Origin: Roseiarcus sp963813555
GTDB taxonomy: Bacteria; Pseudomonadota; Alphaproteobacteria; Rhizobiales; Beijerinckiaceae
DNA length: 64,000 bases
Reading direction: 5' to 3'
NCBI GenBank assembly: GCA_963813555.1
Contig: CAWEZX010000002.1
Span: forward strand, 744,001 to 808,000
The notes beneath the pieces are model-generated. The model had not been told where the DNA came from and ran no database searches. It was given only the letters and a program-made list of their open reading frames with translations. Position 1 is the stretch's first letter. Each line of letters starts with the position of its first letter. Shown here piece by piece: positions 8,378-16,745 of this stretch. A program made the translations under genes and the position numbers.

Positions 8378-9412
8378 TCAGGCGCCGAGCTCCGCGGACT
8401 GCCGCCAGATGTTCACGCCGCCTTCGACTGCGTAACGATCGATCTCCTTAAGCTCGTCGGCGGTGAACGAGAGCCTGTCGAGCGACTTGACACTGTCGGT
8501 CACCTGCTCGGGGCTGCTGGCGCCGATCAGGGCCGACGTCACGCGTTTGTCTCTCAGCGTCCAGGCCAACGCCATTTGCGCGAGCGTCTGGCCTCGCCGC
8601 TTGGCGATCGCGTCGAGGTTACGCACGCGCTCAATATTCTCCGGCGTAAGCATTGCCCGTTTGAAAAAGCGGTTTTCGGCGGCGCGGCTGCCGGTGGGCA
8701 CGCCGGCCAGATATTTGTCGGTCAGCAGGCCTTGCGCCAGCGGAGAGAAAACGATCGCGCCGACGCCCTCGGCTTCAAGCGTATTGAGCAATCCATCGTC
8801 CTCGATCCAGCGATTGATCATCGAATAACTGGGCTGATGGATGAGGCAAGGCGTGCCGAGCCGCTTGAGGATGGCGACCGCTTCCTTCGTGCGATGGGAA
8901 TTATAGGAGGAAATGCCGACATAAAGGGCCTTTCCCTGGCGAACCGCATGATCGAGAGCGCCCATTGTTTCCTCAAGCGGCGTTTCGGGATCGAAGCGGT
9001 GGGAATAGAAGATGTCGACATAGTCGAGGCCCATGCGCTTGAGACTCTGGTCGAGGCTGGCGAGCAGGTATTTGCGGCCGCCCCATTCGCCGTAAGGCCC
9101 CGGCCACATGTCGTAGCCGGCCTTGGTTGAGATCACGAGTTCGTCGCGAAAGCCTCGGAAGTCGCCGCGCAGGATGTCGCCGAAGGCGAGCTCGGCTGCG
9201 CCCGGCGGCGGCCCGTAGTTGTTTGCGAGGTCGAAATGGGTCACGCCAAGATCGAACGCTTGGCGGCATATGGCGCGCATCGAATTGGCGGACTTGTCGA
9301 AGCCGAAATTGTGCCACAAGCCCAGCGATATCGCTGGGAGTTTAAGCCCGCTGCGGCCGCAGCGATTGTAGATCATTTTGTCGTAGCGCGTGGGTGAAGG
9401 TGTGGTGGCCAT
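8378..9412 (-). CDS. mgrA: aldo/keto reductase, L-glyceraldehyde-3-phosphate reductase type
   Basis: A 344-residue aldo/keto reductase closely matching the YghZ/MgrA group, which reduces L-glyceraldehyde 3-phosphate and methylglyoxal with NADPH. Family signatures are YNRCGRSGLKLPAISLGLWHNFG at the start region, THFDLANNYGPPPGAAE (catalytic Asp and Tyr), ISTKAGYDMWPGPYGEWGGRKYL (catalytic Lys) and DIFYSHRFDPETPLEETM. The NADP contact region SALIGASSPEQV is near the end. It is first of three same-strand sugar-metabolism genes (this gene, rbsK, a second reductase), separated from rbsK by 74 bp that hold a dispersed repeat. It is probably cytoplasmic detoxification or sugar-phosphate repair. Confidence 0.85.
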   Translation of the reverse strand: MATTPSPTRYDKMIYNRCGRSGLKLPAISLGLWHNFGFDKSANSMRAICRQAFDLGVTHFDLANNYGPPPGAAELAFGDILRGDFRGFRDELVISTKAGYDMWPGPYGEWGGRKYLLASLDQSLKRMGLDYVDIFYSHRFDPETPLEETMGALDHAVRQGKALYVGISSYNSHRTKEAVAILKRLGTPCLIHQPSYSMINRWIEDDGLLNTLEAEGVGAIVFSPLAQGLLTDKYLAGVPTGSRAAENRFFKRAMLTPENIERVRNLDAIAKRRGQTLAQMALAWTLRDKRVTSALIGASSPEQVTDSVKSLDRLSFTADELKEIDRYAVEGGVNIWRQSAELGA

Positions 9413-9464
9413 GAGCTTCCTCGGGTCGTGCGACTGGTCGTTTCGGCGAGAGCGATGAGGGGCG

Positions 9465-11270
9465 TCAGTTCACGCGTGTAAATCCGTCCGCGCTCCAGTC
9501 CTCGCTGCCGACGCCGTGATGAAGGAAGAAGAGGCCGTCGGGATCGTATTTACCCTTGATCGCGAGAAGTCGGGTGTAGTTTTCGCCCCAGAACGCCTCC
9601 TGCCAATGCGATTGGAAGTAATCGGTTTCCCACACATAGGAGCCGACGCGCGGGAGGAGCTTGCGGATTGCGTTCATCGACGCCTCGACGGCCTTAGCCT
9701 TGGCCGGCGCCGCCGCGTCCGGCTCATGGCCGGGAACGCCGGGATAAGCGGGCTGTCCGAAATCGCCGGTGATCGCCAGCGCGAAGGCGTCGACGACGGC
9801 CGGGTTCATCGCCGTATCCTTTGTCGCGGCGATCGCTTCCGCGGTCGCTCCCGCGATGCCCTTGTTGCAATGCAGCGCAACACCGCGATGCTGGGCGGCC
9901 TCGAACAGCGCGTCGACCAGGCTTTGGCGCCGATCGGCCTCAAGCAGCGAGGCGGGCAACCAGGCGGACTGGTAGGCGTACCAGACCGCGCCCGTCTCGC
10001 CGAGGTTGCTGGCCCAGAAGATGTTGTCCGCCGGCGCGCCGGGCCGATCGTCCGAGATGACGAAACCTGGAGCTTGCTTGAGAAAGGCGGGGTCCCAGAA
10101 ACGACGCGCCGGCAACGCGCCGATCTTCGGCGCCGATACGATCGTAAAATCCTGCGGGGAAGCCGTCACCCAATCGAAGAACGGACGCCACACCGCCTCC
10201 GCCTGTTGCTTATCGAGCCCCTGGAACACCATCGAAATCGCGACGTAGCCACGCCCGATGCCAATCTGTTCTCCCCATTGTGGATTGAAGAGCGCCTGCG
10301 CGTAGAACTCGACTGTTTTGGCGATCAGGCGGCGGTAGGCGTCGTCGGATGCCGCCATTATGGTCGCGAAGACCCCGCCAAAAAAATCGGGCAGAGGGTG
10401 CGTGCGCAGTGTGACGCGAGTGACGACGCCGAACCCGCCGCCGCCTCCCTTCAGCGCCCAGAAGAAGTCGGGATTCGAGCAGGCGTTGGCGATTTTGACC
10501 TCGCCGTCGGCCGTCACGACTTCCGCCTCCAGCAGGCTCGCCGCGGCCGTGCCATAGGCCTTCGAAAAGCTTCCGAAGCCCCCGCCCAGGATGATGCCAG
10601 CGACACCGACCGTCAGGCAGCCGCCGCCCTGGACATACCGCCCGCCCTTGGTCGTCACCGCGTTATAAGCTTGTGCCCAGATTGCGCCCGGCTCGATCGA
10701 CACGGCGGGTTGCGGCTCCGCGTGGCCCTCGCAGCCGGCGCCGACGAAGGCGTCGTGGGTGACGATCGCGTTCATGTGTCGGGTCCAGACGAGCAGGGAG
10801 TTGGCGGCGTTGGAGGTTCCCTGGTAGCTGTGCCCGCCGCCCTTCACCACGAGCCGCAGATTGTTCGTCCGCGCGAAATTGACCGCGGCGACGACATCCG
10901 CGGTGGACTTGGCGGCGACGGCGTAGACGCTTGGTTCAGACGTCCATGCCCCGACCCAACCAAGCGACTGGGTGAGCCCGACCTCGTCGCCGAGATAGTA
11001 GGGATTCTTGAGCTCCTTGAACACTTGCGCGCAGGGCTCGCCGGACGGCGCCTCGACGCAGACGGATAGGGGCGAGCGCACTTTAATAAGGCGCCCCTCC
11101 ACTTCGCGGCTCAGCCGATCCCAGCTTTCGTCCGTCGGCCATGCCGGGTCGCGGGGACGGACGCGCGCTTGCGGCCGGGTCGCAGCCGACGCGCCGGGCG
11201 CAAGGCCGCTCAGGAACGGAAGTCCGGCGAGGATCTCAAGCAGGCGCCTTCGACTCAGTCGCTTCGCCAT
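9465..11270 (-). CDS. Tat-exported FAD-linked oxidase, berberine-bridge (BBE) type
   Basis: A 601-residue flavoprotein of the FAD_binding_4 plus BBE type. The N-terminus SRRRLLEILAGLPFLSG is a twin-arginine-like signal, so the folded enzyme is probably exported to the periplasm. The FAD-binding core includes LVVKGGGHSYQGTS, VTTKGGRYVQGGGCLTVGVAGIILGGGFG and ALKGGGGGFGVVTRVTL; the His in GGHSYQG is the usual site for covalent FAD. The C-terminal BBE segment ENYTRLLAIKGKYDPDGLF is intact. Known relatives oxidise sugars, alkaloids or aromatic alcohols with oxygen. The substrate is unknown. It lies just downstream of the frameshifted Ldh-family gene on the same strand. Confidence 0.85.
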   Translation of the reverse strand: MAKRLSRRRLLEILAGLPFLSGLAPGASAATRPQARVRPRDPAWPTDESWDRLSREVEGRLIKVRSPLSVCVEAPSGEPCAQVFKELKNPYYLGDEVGLTQSLGWVGAWTSEPSVYAVAAKSTADVVAAVNFARTNNLRLVVKGGGHSYQGTSNAANSLLVWTRHMNAIVTHDAFVGAGCEGHAEPQPAVSIEPGAIWAQAYNAVTTKGGRYVQGGGCLTVGVAGIILGGGFGSFSKAYGTAAASLLEAEVVTADGEVKIANACSNPDFFWALKGGGGGFGVVTRVTLRTHPLPDFFGGVFATIMAASDDAYRRLIAKTVEFYAQALFNPQWGEQIGIGRGYVAISMVFQGLDKQQAEAVWRPFFDWVTASPQDFTIVSAPKIGALPARRFWDPAFLKQAPGFVISDDRPGAPADNIFWASNLGETGAVWYAYQSAWLPASLLEADRRQSLVDALFEAAQHRGVALHCNKGIAGATAEAIAATKDTAMNPAVVDAFALAITGDFGQPAYPGVPGHEPDAAAPAKAKAVEASMNAIRKLLPRVGSYVWETDYFQSHWQEAFWGENYTRLLAIKGKYDPDGLFFLHHGVGSEDWSADGFTRVN

Positions 11271-11327
11271 TTCCCCGCTCCATCGCCGCCGGACGGGCGG
11301 CTCTCTAACCCTTTGCCCCTGGCAGTT

Positions 11328-12303
11328 TCAAGGCGCCCCAGCGCGTTCGATTTCAGCCACGATCGCCTCGGGCAGTTCGATCGTGGCCGCAGCGGCGCGC
11401 CGCCCAGGAATATGAACGCCGAGCTTGTCGAGCCGGTCGAGCTGGAGTCTCGAGGCGCTGCGGAAACTCCGGCGCGAGTAATGCCGGCGTGATGGCGATG
11501 ACAAGGAGGCCCGCGCCGGGCGGGCGATCGCCCGAAGTGAACGAGGGCGCGTCGAGAGCCCAGTTCGCGCCCGTTAAGCCGGCCGCCATGACCTCGACCA
11601 TCAGCGCGATATTGGCGCCGCGCGCGCCGCCGAAGGCGAGAAGCGCGCCGCGGAGAGCCGCCTGCGGATCGGTGGTTGGCTGTCCGTCGCCGTCGACCGC
11701 CCAGCCGGGGGGCAGCGCCTCGCCTCGTTGCGCGTAGTGCCGAAGCTGGACAAAGGCGGTGGCGCTTGACGCCTGGTCGATCATGAGCGGCGGCCCATTG
11801 TCGAGCGGCGCGGCGAAGGCGATCGGGTTCGTGCAATAGACGGGCGCCTTTGCGCCCGCGACCGTCATCAGCGCCGGCCCGCTGGTCGCGGCGAACGCCA
11901 CCAGCCCGGCCTCGGCGAGACGGCGCGGGTAGTAGCCAAGTTCGCCGGTGGTGTAGCTTCCGTTCTGGGCGAACAACGCGATGCCGAAGGTTTCGGCGCG
12001 GCGGCGAAGATCGTCGAAGGTCCGGTCGAAGCCGAGCTGCGCGATTCCGCCTCTGGCGTCGCAATGGATCGCGGCCGGAGCCGGCGAAGTCACGAGCGGC
12101 TCGGCGTCGCCGACGATCCGCCCCGCCCGTAACGCGCTCAGATAGTCCGTGAGATGGGAAAAACCGCTCGAGCCTTTTCCGTGCGCGTTGGCGGAAACGG
12201 TCGCTCGCGCAAGCGAGAGCGCCGCGTCGTCGCTGGCGCCGGCGGCGCGGACCGCGCGCGCGGCGAGGTCAGTCGCCTCCTCGAGAGGGAAGCGCCGCGT
12301 CAT
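11328..12303 (-). pseudogene. malate/L-lactate dehydrogenase (Ldh_2) family gene, frameshifted near its 3' end
   Basis: An NAD(P)-dependent oxidoreductase of the Ldh_2 family (malate, ureidoglycolate or piperideine-carboxylate reductases). Family landmarks include ANAHGKGSSGFSHLTDYL near the substrate site, and AGAKAPVYCTNPIAFAAP. The frame stays good to EFPQRLE, then runs into low-complexity residues and stops at 11353. Removing one T at 11448 on the plus strand restores LQLDRLDKLGVHIPG followed by an ordinary family tail ending at 11328. The damage is therefore one inserted base in the last tenth of the gene, either a recent mutation or a sequencing error. The altered tail may still allow folding. 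It precedes the BBE-type oxidase on the same strand. Confidence 0.75.
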
Positions 12304-12494
12304 GCGAATGCGAGCTCCGTGCGCTTCAGGGCTTCGATACGGGCCGCGACATCCTTCACAAGCGCGACAATGCCCGCTTTCCCCGTGACGTCAAGCGCGG
12401 CGGTCGCGCAATTCCGCAGGCCAGCCGACTGTGATATCGACGCCGCGACCCTGAAGGCGGGGTCGAGGCGAGGCGGCAAAAGGAGAACGCTCGG

Positions 12495-13589
12495 GTGAAA
12501 GTTGACGGACGCCCGTACCGCACGATCTGGCTCAATCGCGACGGCTCAAGCGTGGACGTCATCGATCAGCGCTGGCTGCCGCACGAATTCAAGGTCGCGA
12601 CGCTGCGCAACGTCGCCGAGGCCGCGACCGCGATCCGCGACATGTGGGTGCGCGGGGCGCCGCTGATCGGCGCGACGGCGGCCTATGGGCTCGCGCTCGC
12701 CATGCGTGAGGATCCGAGCGACGCCGCGCTCGACGCCGCGCACGCCAAGCTTGCCGCCACCCGGCCGACCGCGATCAATCTGCGCTGGGCTCTGGATGGG
12801 GTCCGCAAGCATCTTAACCCCCTCGCCCCGCAGGCGCGCGCCGCCGCCGCTTACGCGGAGGCCAAGCGTATCGCCGACGAGGACGTCGAGATCAACCGCG
12901 CGATCGGCGGACACGGCCTCAAGATCCTCCGCCGCTTGGCGGCGGACAAGACCTCCGGCGAACCGCTCAACATCCTCACCCATTGCAACGCCGGCTGGCT
13001 GGCCACGGTCGACTACGGCACCGCGACCGCGCCGATTTATCTGGCGATGGAGGCGGGCGTGAGCGTCCACGTCTATGTCGACGAAACGCGCCCGCGCAAT
13101 CAGGGCGCCTCGCTGACCGCGTGGGAGCTCGCTCATCATGGGGCGCCGCACACGCTCATCGTCGATAATGCCGGCGGCCATCTGATGCAGCATGGCCTCA
13201 TTGACATGGTGATTGTCGGCTCCGACCGGACGACCGCCAATGGCGACGTCTGCAACAAGATCGGCACTTACCTCAAAGCGCTCGCGGCGCGCGACAATGC
13301 GGTGCCGTTTTACGTCGCCCTGCCGTCGCCGACCATCGACTGGACGGTCCACGACGGCGTGAAGGAAATCCCGATCGAGGAGCGCAGCGCCGATGAAGTC
13401 AACTTCATCCAGGGCCGAAGCGAGGACGGCGCGATTACGCGCGTCAGGATCGCGCCGGAAGGGGGACGGGCGGCCAATCCGGCGTTCGACGTCACGCCGG
13501 CTCGTCTGGTGACCGGGCTGATTACCGAGCGGGGCGTGGCGGAGGCGTCGCCCCAGGGGCTGCAGGCGCTTTTTCCGGAGCGGGCTTGA
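12495..13589 (+). CDS. mtnA: S-methyl-5-thioribose-1-phosphate isomerase
   Basis: A 364-residue MtnA, which isomerises methylthioribose-1-phosphate to methylthioribulose-1-phosphate in the methionine salvage pathway. Family motifs are MWVRGAPLIGATAAYG, ILTHCNAGWLATVDYGTA (with the catalytic Cys), VYVDETRPRNQGAS and VGSDRTTANGDVCNKIGTY (with the catalytic Asp). The start is a GTG at 12495 with AAAGGAGAA about eight bases before it; the first residues KVDGRPYRTIWLN are usual for the family. No other methionine-salvage genes are adjacent, so it stands alone. It is cytoplasmic and its expression looks constitutive. Confidence 0.93.
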   Translation: MKVDGRPYRTIWLNRDGSSVDVIDQRWLPHEFKVATLRNVAEAATAIRDMWVRGAPLIGATAAYGLALAMREDPSDAALDAAHAKLAATRPTAINLRWALDGVRKHLNPLAPQARAAAAYAEAKRIADEDVEINRAIGGHGLKILRRLAADKTSGEPLNILTHCNAGWLATVDYGTATAPIYLAMEAGVSVHVYVDETRPRNQGASLTAWELAHHGAPHTLIVDNAGGHLMQHGLIDMVIVGSDRTTANGDVCNKIGTYLKALAARDNAVPFYVALPSPTIDWTVHDGVKEIPIEERSADEVNFIQGRSEDGAITRVRIAPEGGRAANPAFDVTPARLVTGLITERGVAEASPQGLQALFPERA

Positions 13590-13631
13590 GCGGGCGGAAC
13601 TACCAAGGTCTTGGCATTCGGGAGATTAAGG

Positions 13632-14534
13632 ATGGTCGATGCTTTCAGCCAACTCTGCAAAGAGCAAATTGGTTTCTACGTGTACGCGCTTTTGGATACG
13701 CGAGGAGACGCGCCCCTAAAAACGGATTCTCACGAAAATGAACTGCTCAAAGGGATATTTTATATAGGAAAGGGAGTCGGCGACCGCTGCCACCAACACG
13801 CGCGCGCGGCACTCAAAAATGACGAGGAAGGAGAAGAGCAATTAAAGCTCACCAGAATTCGGGAAATCTTGAGGACCACAGGAAGGCCGCCTGACATCAA
13901 GATTGTTGTGCATGACTTAGGATCTGACGAGGAGGCCTTTCGATTAGAATCTCTTTTAATGGCTGTGCTCCCATCACTGACGAACGCGATCAGAGGTATA
14001 GGCCATCGAGATTATTGGCTATCGGACAGCGAATTGAATGCTCGGTACGCAAAGCCATTGCGCCGGTCCGCGCTCCCTGGGACCATTCTCTTGGTCAGTT
14101 TGAACGGTAAGACGGGAGCGGTCGGGAAGAGAGATATGTCACCTTTTCCATTGATCAAAGACGACCCGCTCAAGGTGGCGGACAGGACTCTGGGTAAGTG
14201 GCCAGTTTCCCCAGCGAATGCAAGAACCGTAGATTACGTGATCGGAGTTTACCGCGGCTTGACGCGATGCGTTTTTGAAATTGAAAAAGACGAAAAGGGT
14301 GCCAAATTCTCCATATTGAAACCAAAAGGCCCGAGGGGTAAGCGCAGGGTTACTTTCGAGGGCAAACTCGTAGAAAACGACGAATGGACATTGCGGGCAA
14401 TCGTGAACGGACCAACGATATTGACAAAATTTAACCCCCAGAGCGCATGCCGAATGCTGCCTGCTATTAGGCGTAGCACATCCCGTTCCTTGTCAAGAAA
14501 GGTCAATAAAAAGGGCCAAGCTGCACCGCATTAA
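13632..14534 (+). CDS. GIY-YIG (LEM3-like) nuclease with a C-terminal PUA/EVE-like region
   Basis: A 300-residue protein not known by name. Residues 14-107 form a GIY-YIG nuclease domain: GFYVYALLD at 14-22, IFYIGKG at 42-48, the conserved Arg52 in GDRCHQHA, and the catalytic Glu106 in FRLESLLM. The layout resembles LEM-3/Ankle1-type GIY-YIG nucleases. Residues about 155-280 hold LGKWPVSPANARTVDYVIGVYRG and a later RVTFEGKL, a pattern reminiscent of PUA/EVE/ASCH-like beta-barrels that read modified bases; this second part is inference. ATG at 13632 has GGAG upstream. Base composition is clearly AT-richer than its neighbours, with many Asn/Lys codons ending in A, suggesting transfer. It could be a modification-dependent restriction nuclease. 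Confidence 0.65.
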   Translation: MVDAFSQLCKEQIGFYVYALLDTRGDAPLKTDSHENELLKGIFYIGKGVGDRCHQHARAALKNDEEGEEQLKLTRIREILRTTGRPPDIKIVVHDLGSDEEAFRLESLLMAVLPSLTNAIRGIGHRDYWLSDSELNARYAKPLRRSALPGTILLVSLNGKTGAVGKRDMSPFPLIKDDPLKVADRTLGKWPVSPANARTVDYVIGVYRGLTRCVFEIEKDEKGAKFSILKPKGPRGKRRVTFEGKLVENDEWTLRAIVNGPTILTKFNPQSACRMLPAIRRSTSRSLSRKVNKKGQAAPH

Positions 14535-14621
14535 GTAACGCTGTGCGTCGCTGTTCCCAGTCGTTGCGATCGGCTACATGAGCCATGACCCGGTCACGGG
14601 ATCGACGCTGGGGCACCGCCA

Positions 14622-15644
14622 ATGATGCGTCCGCTTGCGGGCCTGAAAGTCGTCGAGTTCGAGGGGATCGGTCCGGGCCCGCTGGCCGGCCGCATGCTGG
14701 CTGATCTTGGCGCGGAGGTTGTCGCGGTCGTCCGCCCGGGCAAGGCGCCGCTTGGCGACCCCGACCGGCCGCTCGCCGAAGGCCCATTGCGGCGAGGAAA
14801 GCGAATTGTCCCGCTCAATCTGAAGCGCCCTGAAGCGGTCGAAGACGCGCTGGCGTTGATCGAGACGACCGACGCGCTGATCGAGGGCAATCGGCCAGGC
14901 GTCATGGAGCGTCTCGGATTGGGTCCAGCGGAATGCGCCAAGCGCAATCCCCGGCTTGTCTACGGACGCATGACCGGCTGGGGGCAAGACGGTCCGCTTA
15001 GCCAAGCCGCCGCCCACGATCTCAACTATCTTGCGCTCAGCGGAATCTTGTCGCTTGCCTCCCGCGATGGCAAGGCGCCGGGCGTCCCGCCGACGGTTCT
15101 CGGCGATGGAGGCGGCGCGCTGGGCTTGGCCTTCGGCGTGGTGGCGGCCGTCTTCGCCGCCGGACGCAGCGGCAAAGGCTGTGTGATCGACTGTTCGATC
15201 GTGGATGTTGCGGCGAGCCTTGGCGGCATCGCGCTTGCGGCCCGCGCCGGCGGAATGCTGGACGCGCCAAGCCCGTTCCACAACTCGCCGTTCTACGACC
15301 TCTATGCTTGCGGCGATGGCGAATACGTCTCCATTGGCGCGCTCGAGCCGCAATTCTACGCGCTATTGCTTGATAAGCTCGGTCTTGCGGATGTCGACCC
15401 AAAGGCGCAATACGACCGCGCCGCTTGGCCGGCGCTGAAGGCGCGGTTGCGCACCCTGTTCCTCAGCCAGCCGAGCGCGCATTGGCGCGCGCTGCTCGAG
15501 GGCAGCGATGCGTGCTTCGCCCAAGTGCTGACACTCGCTGAGGCCGCAACTCATCCGCACAACGCGGCGCGCGGCCTCTATAGACGCGGACCGAACGGCG
15601 AGCTCGAGGTCGCCAGCGCGCCGCGCTTCCTGCCGCTCAACTGA
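14622..15644 (+). CDS. CaiB/BaiF CoA-transferase family, alpha-methylacyl-CoA racemase type
   Basis: A 340-residue family III CoA-transferase fold protein, closest in pattern to alpha-methylacyl-CoA racemases. It starts PLAGLKVVEFEGIGPGPLAGRMLADLGAEV, the usual family N-terminus. The motifs LVYGRMTGWGQDGPLSQAAAHDLNYLALSG and DCSIVDVA follow; the His-Asp of AAHDLNY are the racemase proton-transfer residues, and the DCSIVD Asp lies where CoA-transferases keep the catalytic Asp. It probably epimerises 2-methylacyl-CoA thioesters in branched-chain or sterol-like acid breakdown. It is followed after 38 bp by an MBL hydrolase gene on the same strand, possibly cotranscribed. Confidence 0.82.
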   Translation: MMRPLAGLKVVEFEGIGPGPLAGRMLADLGAEVVAVVRPGKAPLGDPDRPLAEGPLRRGKRIVPLNLKRPEAVEDALALIETTDALIEGNRPGVMERLGLGPAECAKRNPRLVYGRMTGWGQDGPLSQAAAHDLNYLALSGILSLASRDGKAPGVPPTVLGDGGGALGLAFGVVAAVFAAGRSGKGCVIDCSIVDVAASLGGIALAARAGGMLDAPSPFHNSPFYDLYACGDGEYVSIGALEPQFYALLLDKLGLADVDPKAQYDRAAWPALKARLRTLFLSQPSAHWRALLEGSDACFAQVLTLAEAATHPHNAARGLYRRGPNGELEVASAPRFLPLN

Positions 15645-15682
15645 GCTGGCTCGTGGCAAGGTACGAAGGACGAACCCAGACA

Positions 15683-16729
15683 ATGTCAAATCGCGCGATG
15701 CCCGAGACGCTCGTATTTCCCAACCCCGATCCGCCGAAGCCGGGCGAAACGATCGAAGTTCGTCCGGGTGTGTTTTGGGCGCGCTTTCCCCTTCCGTTCC
15801 GGCTCGATCACGTCAACATCTATCTGATCGAAGACGGCGACGGGTTCGCGGTCGTCGATGCAGGAATCGACGACGCGCCGTCGCGCACGGCGTGGGAAGC
15901 GCTTCTCGCGGGGCCGCTTCGGGGCCGCAGACTGACGCGGATCATCGCCACCCACTTTCACCCGGACCATGTGGGCCTTGCCGGATGGCTCTGCGAGCGC
16001 TTTGGCCTGCAGCTTGCGATGAGCGAGGCGGAATATCTGATCGCGCTCAACATTCGTCTCGACCCACAGGGGCTGAGATCAGAGCCCTACCGCAGTTTCT
16101 ATCGCTCGCATGGGCTGACGGAGGAAAGCACCGAGCTCCTGCTCGGCAACGGAATGCAATACTTGAGAATGGTCTTCCCACCCCCGAGGACGTTTCTGCG
16201 TCTGATCGCCGAGGAGCGCGTGCGGATCGGCGGCCGTGAATTCGAAGTGATGACCGGCGCCGGCCATTCGCCCGAGCAGGTGATGCTCTACTCGAAGGCC
16301 GATAACTTCGTGCTCATCGGCGATCAGTTGCTGGCCAAGATCTCCCCCAATGTCAGCGTCGAGGCGATGGACCCGGAGGGCGATCCGCTTGGCGCTTACC
16401 TGCGCTCGCTCGAAAGGCTCAAGGCGGCGCTGCCGGAGGACGTGCTGGTCCTGCCCGGGCACAGGTTGCCCTTCGTGGGCCTGCACACGCGCGCTGACGA
16501 ACTCATCGCCCACCATGAGGCGCGCTGCATGGCGGTGGTTGAGGCCTGCAAACAGGGGCCACAGACGGTCGCCGAGCTCGTGCCGGTCATTTTCGGGCGC
16601 AATATTGACGACCCGCATCAGCTTGTCTTCGCTTTCAGCGAAGCGCTCGCGCATGTGAACATCCTCGTCCGTGGCGGGCGGCTGCGCATCGCCAAAGCGG
16701 CGCAAGGCCTCGCGCTCGAAGCGGCGTGA
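15683..16729 (+). CDS. MBL-fold metallo-hydrolase
   Basis: A 348-residue metallo-beta-lactamase-fold hydrolase. The metal site THFHPDHVGLAGW (about residues 90-102) gives the HxHxDH set; further His ligands are in AGHSPEQVMLY and in LPGHRLPFVG, with Asp in IGDQLLAKISPN. The extra C-terminal helical region (AHHEARCMAVVEACKQGPQTVAEL) matches the LACTB2-like group. The ATG at 15683 is preferred over a GTG at 15653. Relatives hydrolyse thioesters, lactones or RNA. Its position behind a CoA-transferase/racemase gene suggests acyl-CoA thioester hydrolysis, which is inference. Confidence 0.82.
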   Translation: MSNRAMPETLVFPNPDPPKPGETIEVRPGVFWARFPLPFRLDHVNIYLIEDGDGFAVVDAGIDDAPSRTAWEALLAGPLRGRRLTRIIATHFHPDHVGLAGWLCERFGLQLAMSEAEYLIALNIRLDPQGLRSEPYRSFYRSHGLTEESTELLLGNGMQYLRMVFPPPRTFLRLIAEERVRIGGREFEVMTGAGHSPEQVMLYSKADNFVLIGDQLLAKISPNVSVEAMDPEGDPLGAYLRSLERLKAALPEDVLVLPGHRLPFVGLHTRADELIAHHEARCMAVVEACKQGPQTVAELVPVIFGRNIDDPHQLVFAFSEALAHVNILVRGGRLRIAKAAQGLALEAA

Positions 16730-16745
16730 CGAGGGGCTCGCGCGG

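Noticed and set aside
9516..11069. Long plus-strand open frame opposite the BBE-type oxidase.
   Set aside because: Low-complexity Arg/Asp-rich translation and no ribosome site. The opposite strand encodes a complete flavoprotein.
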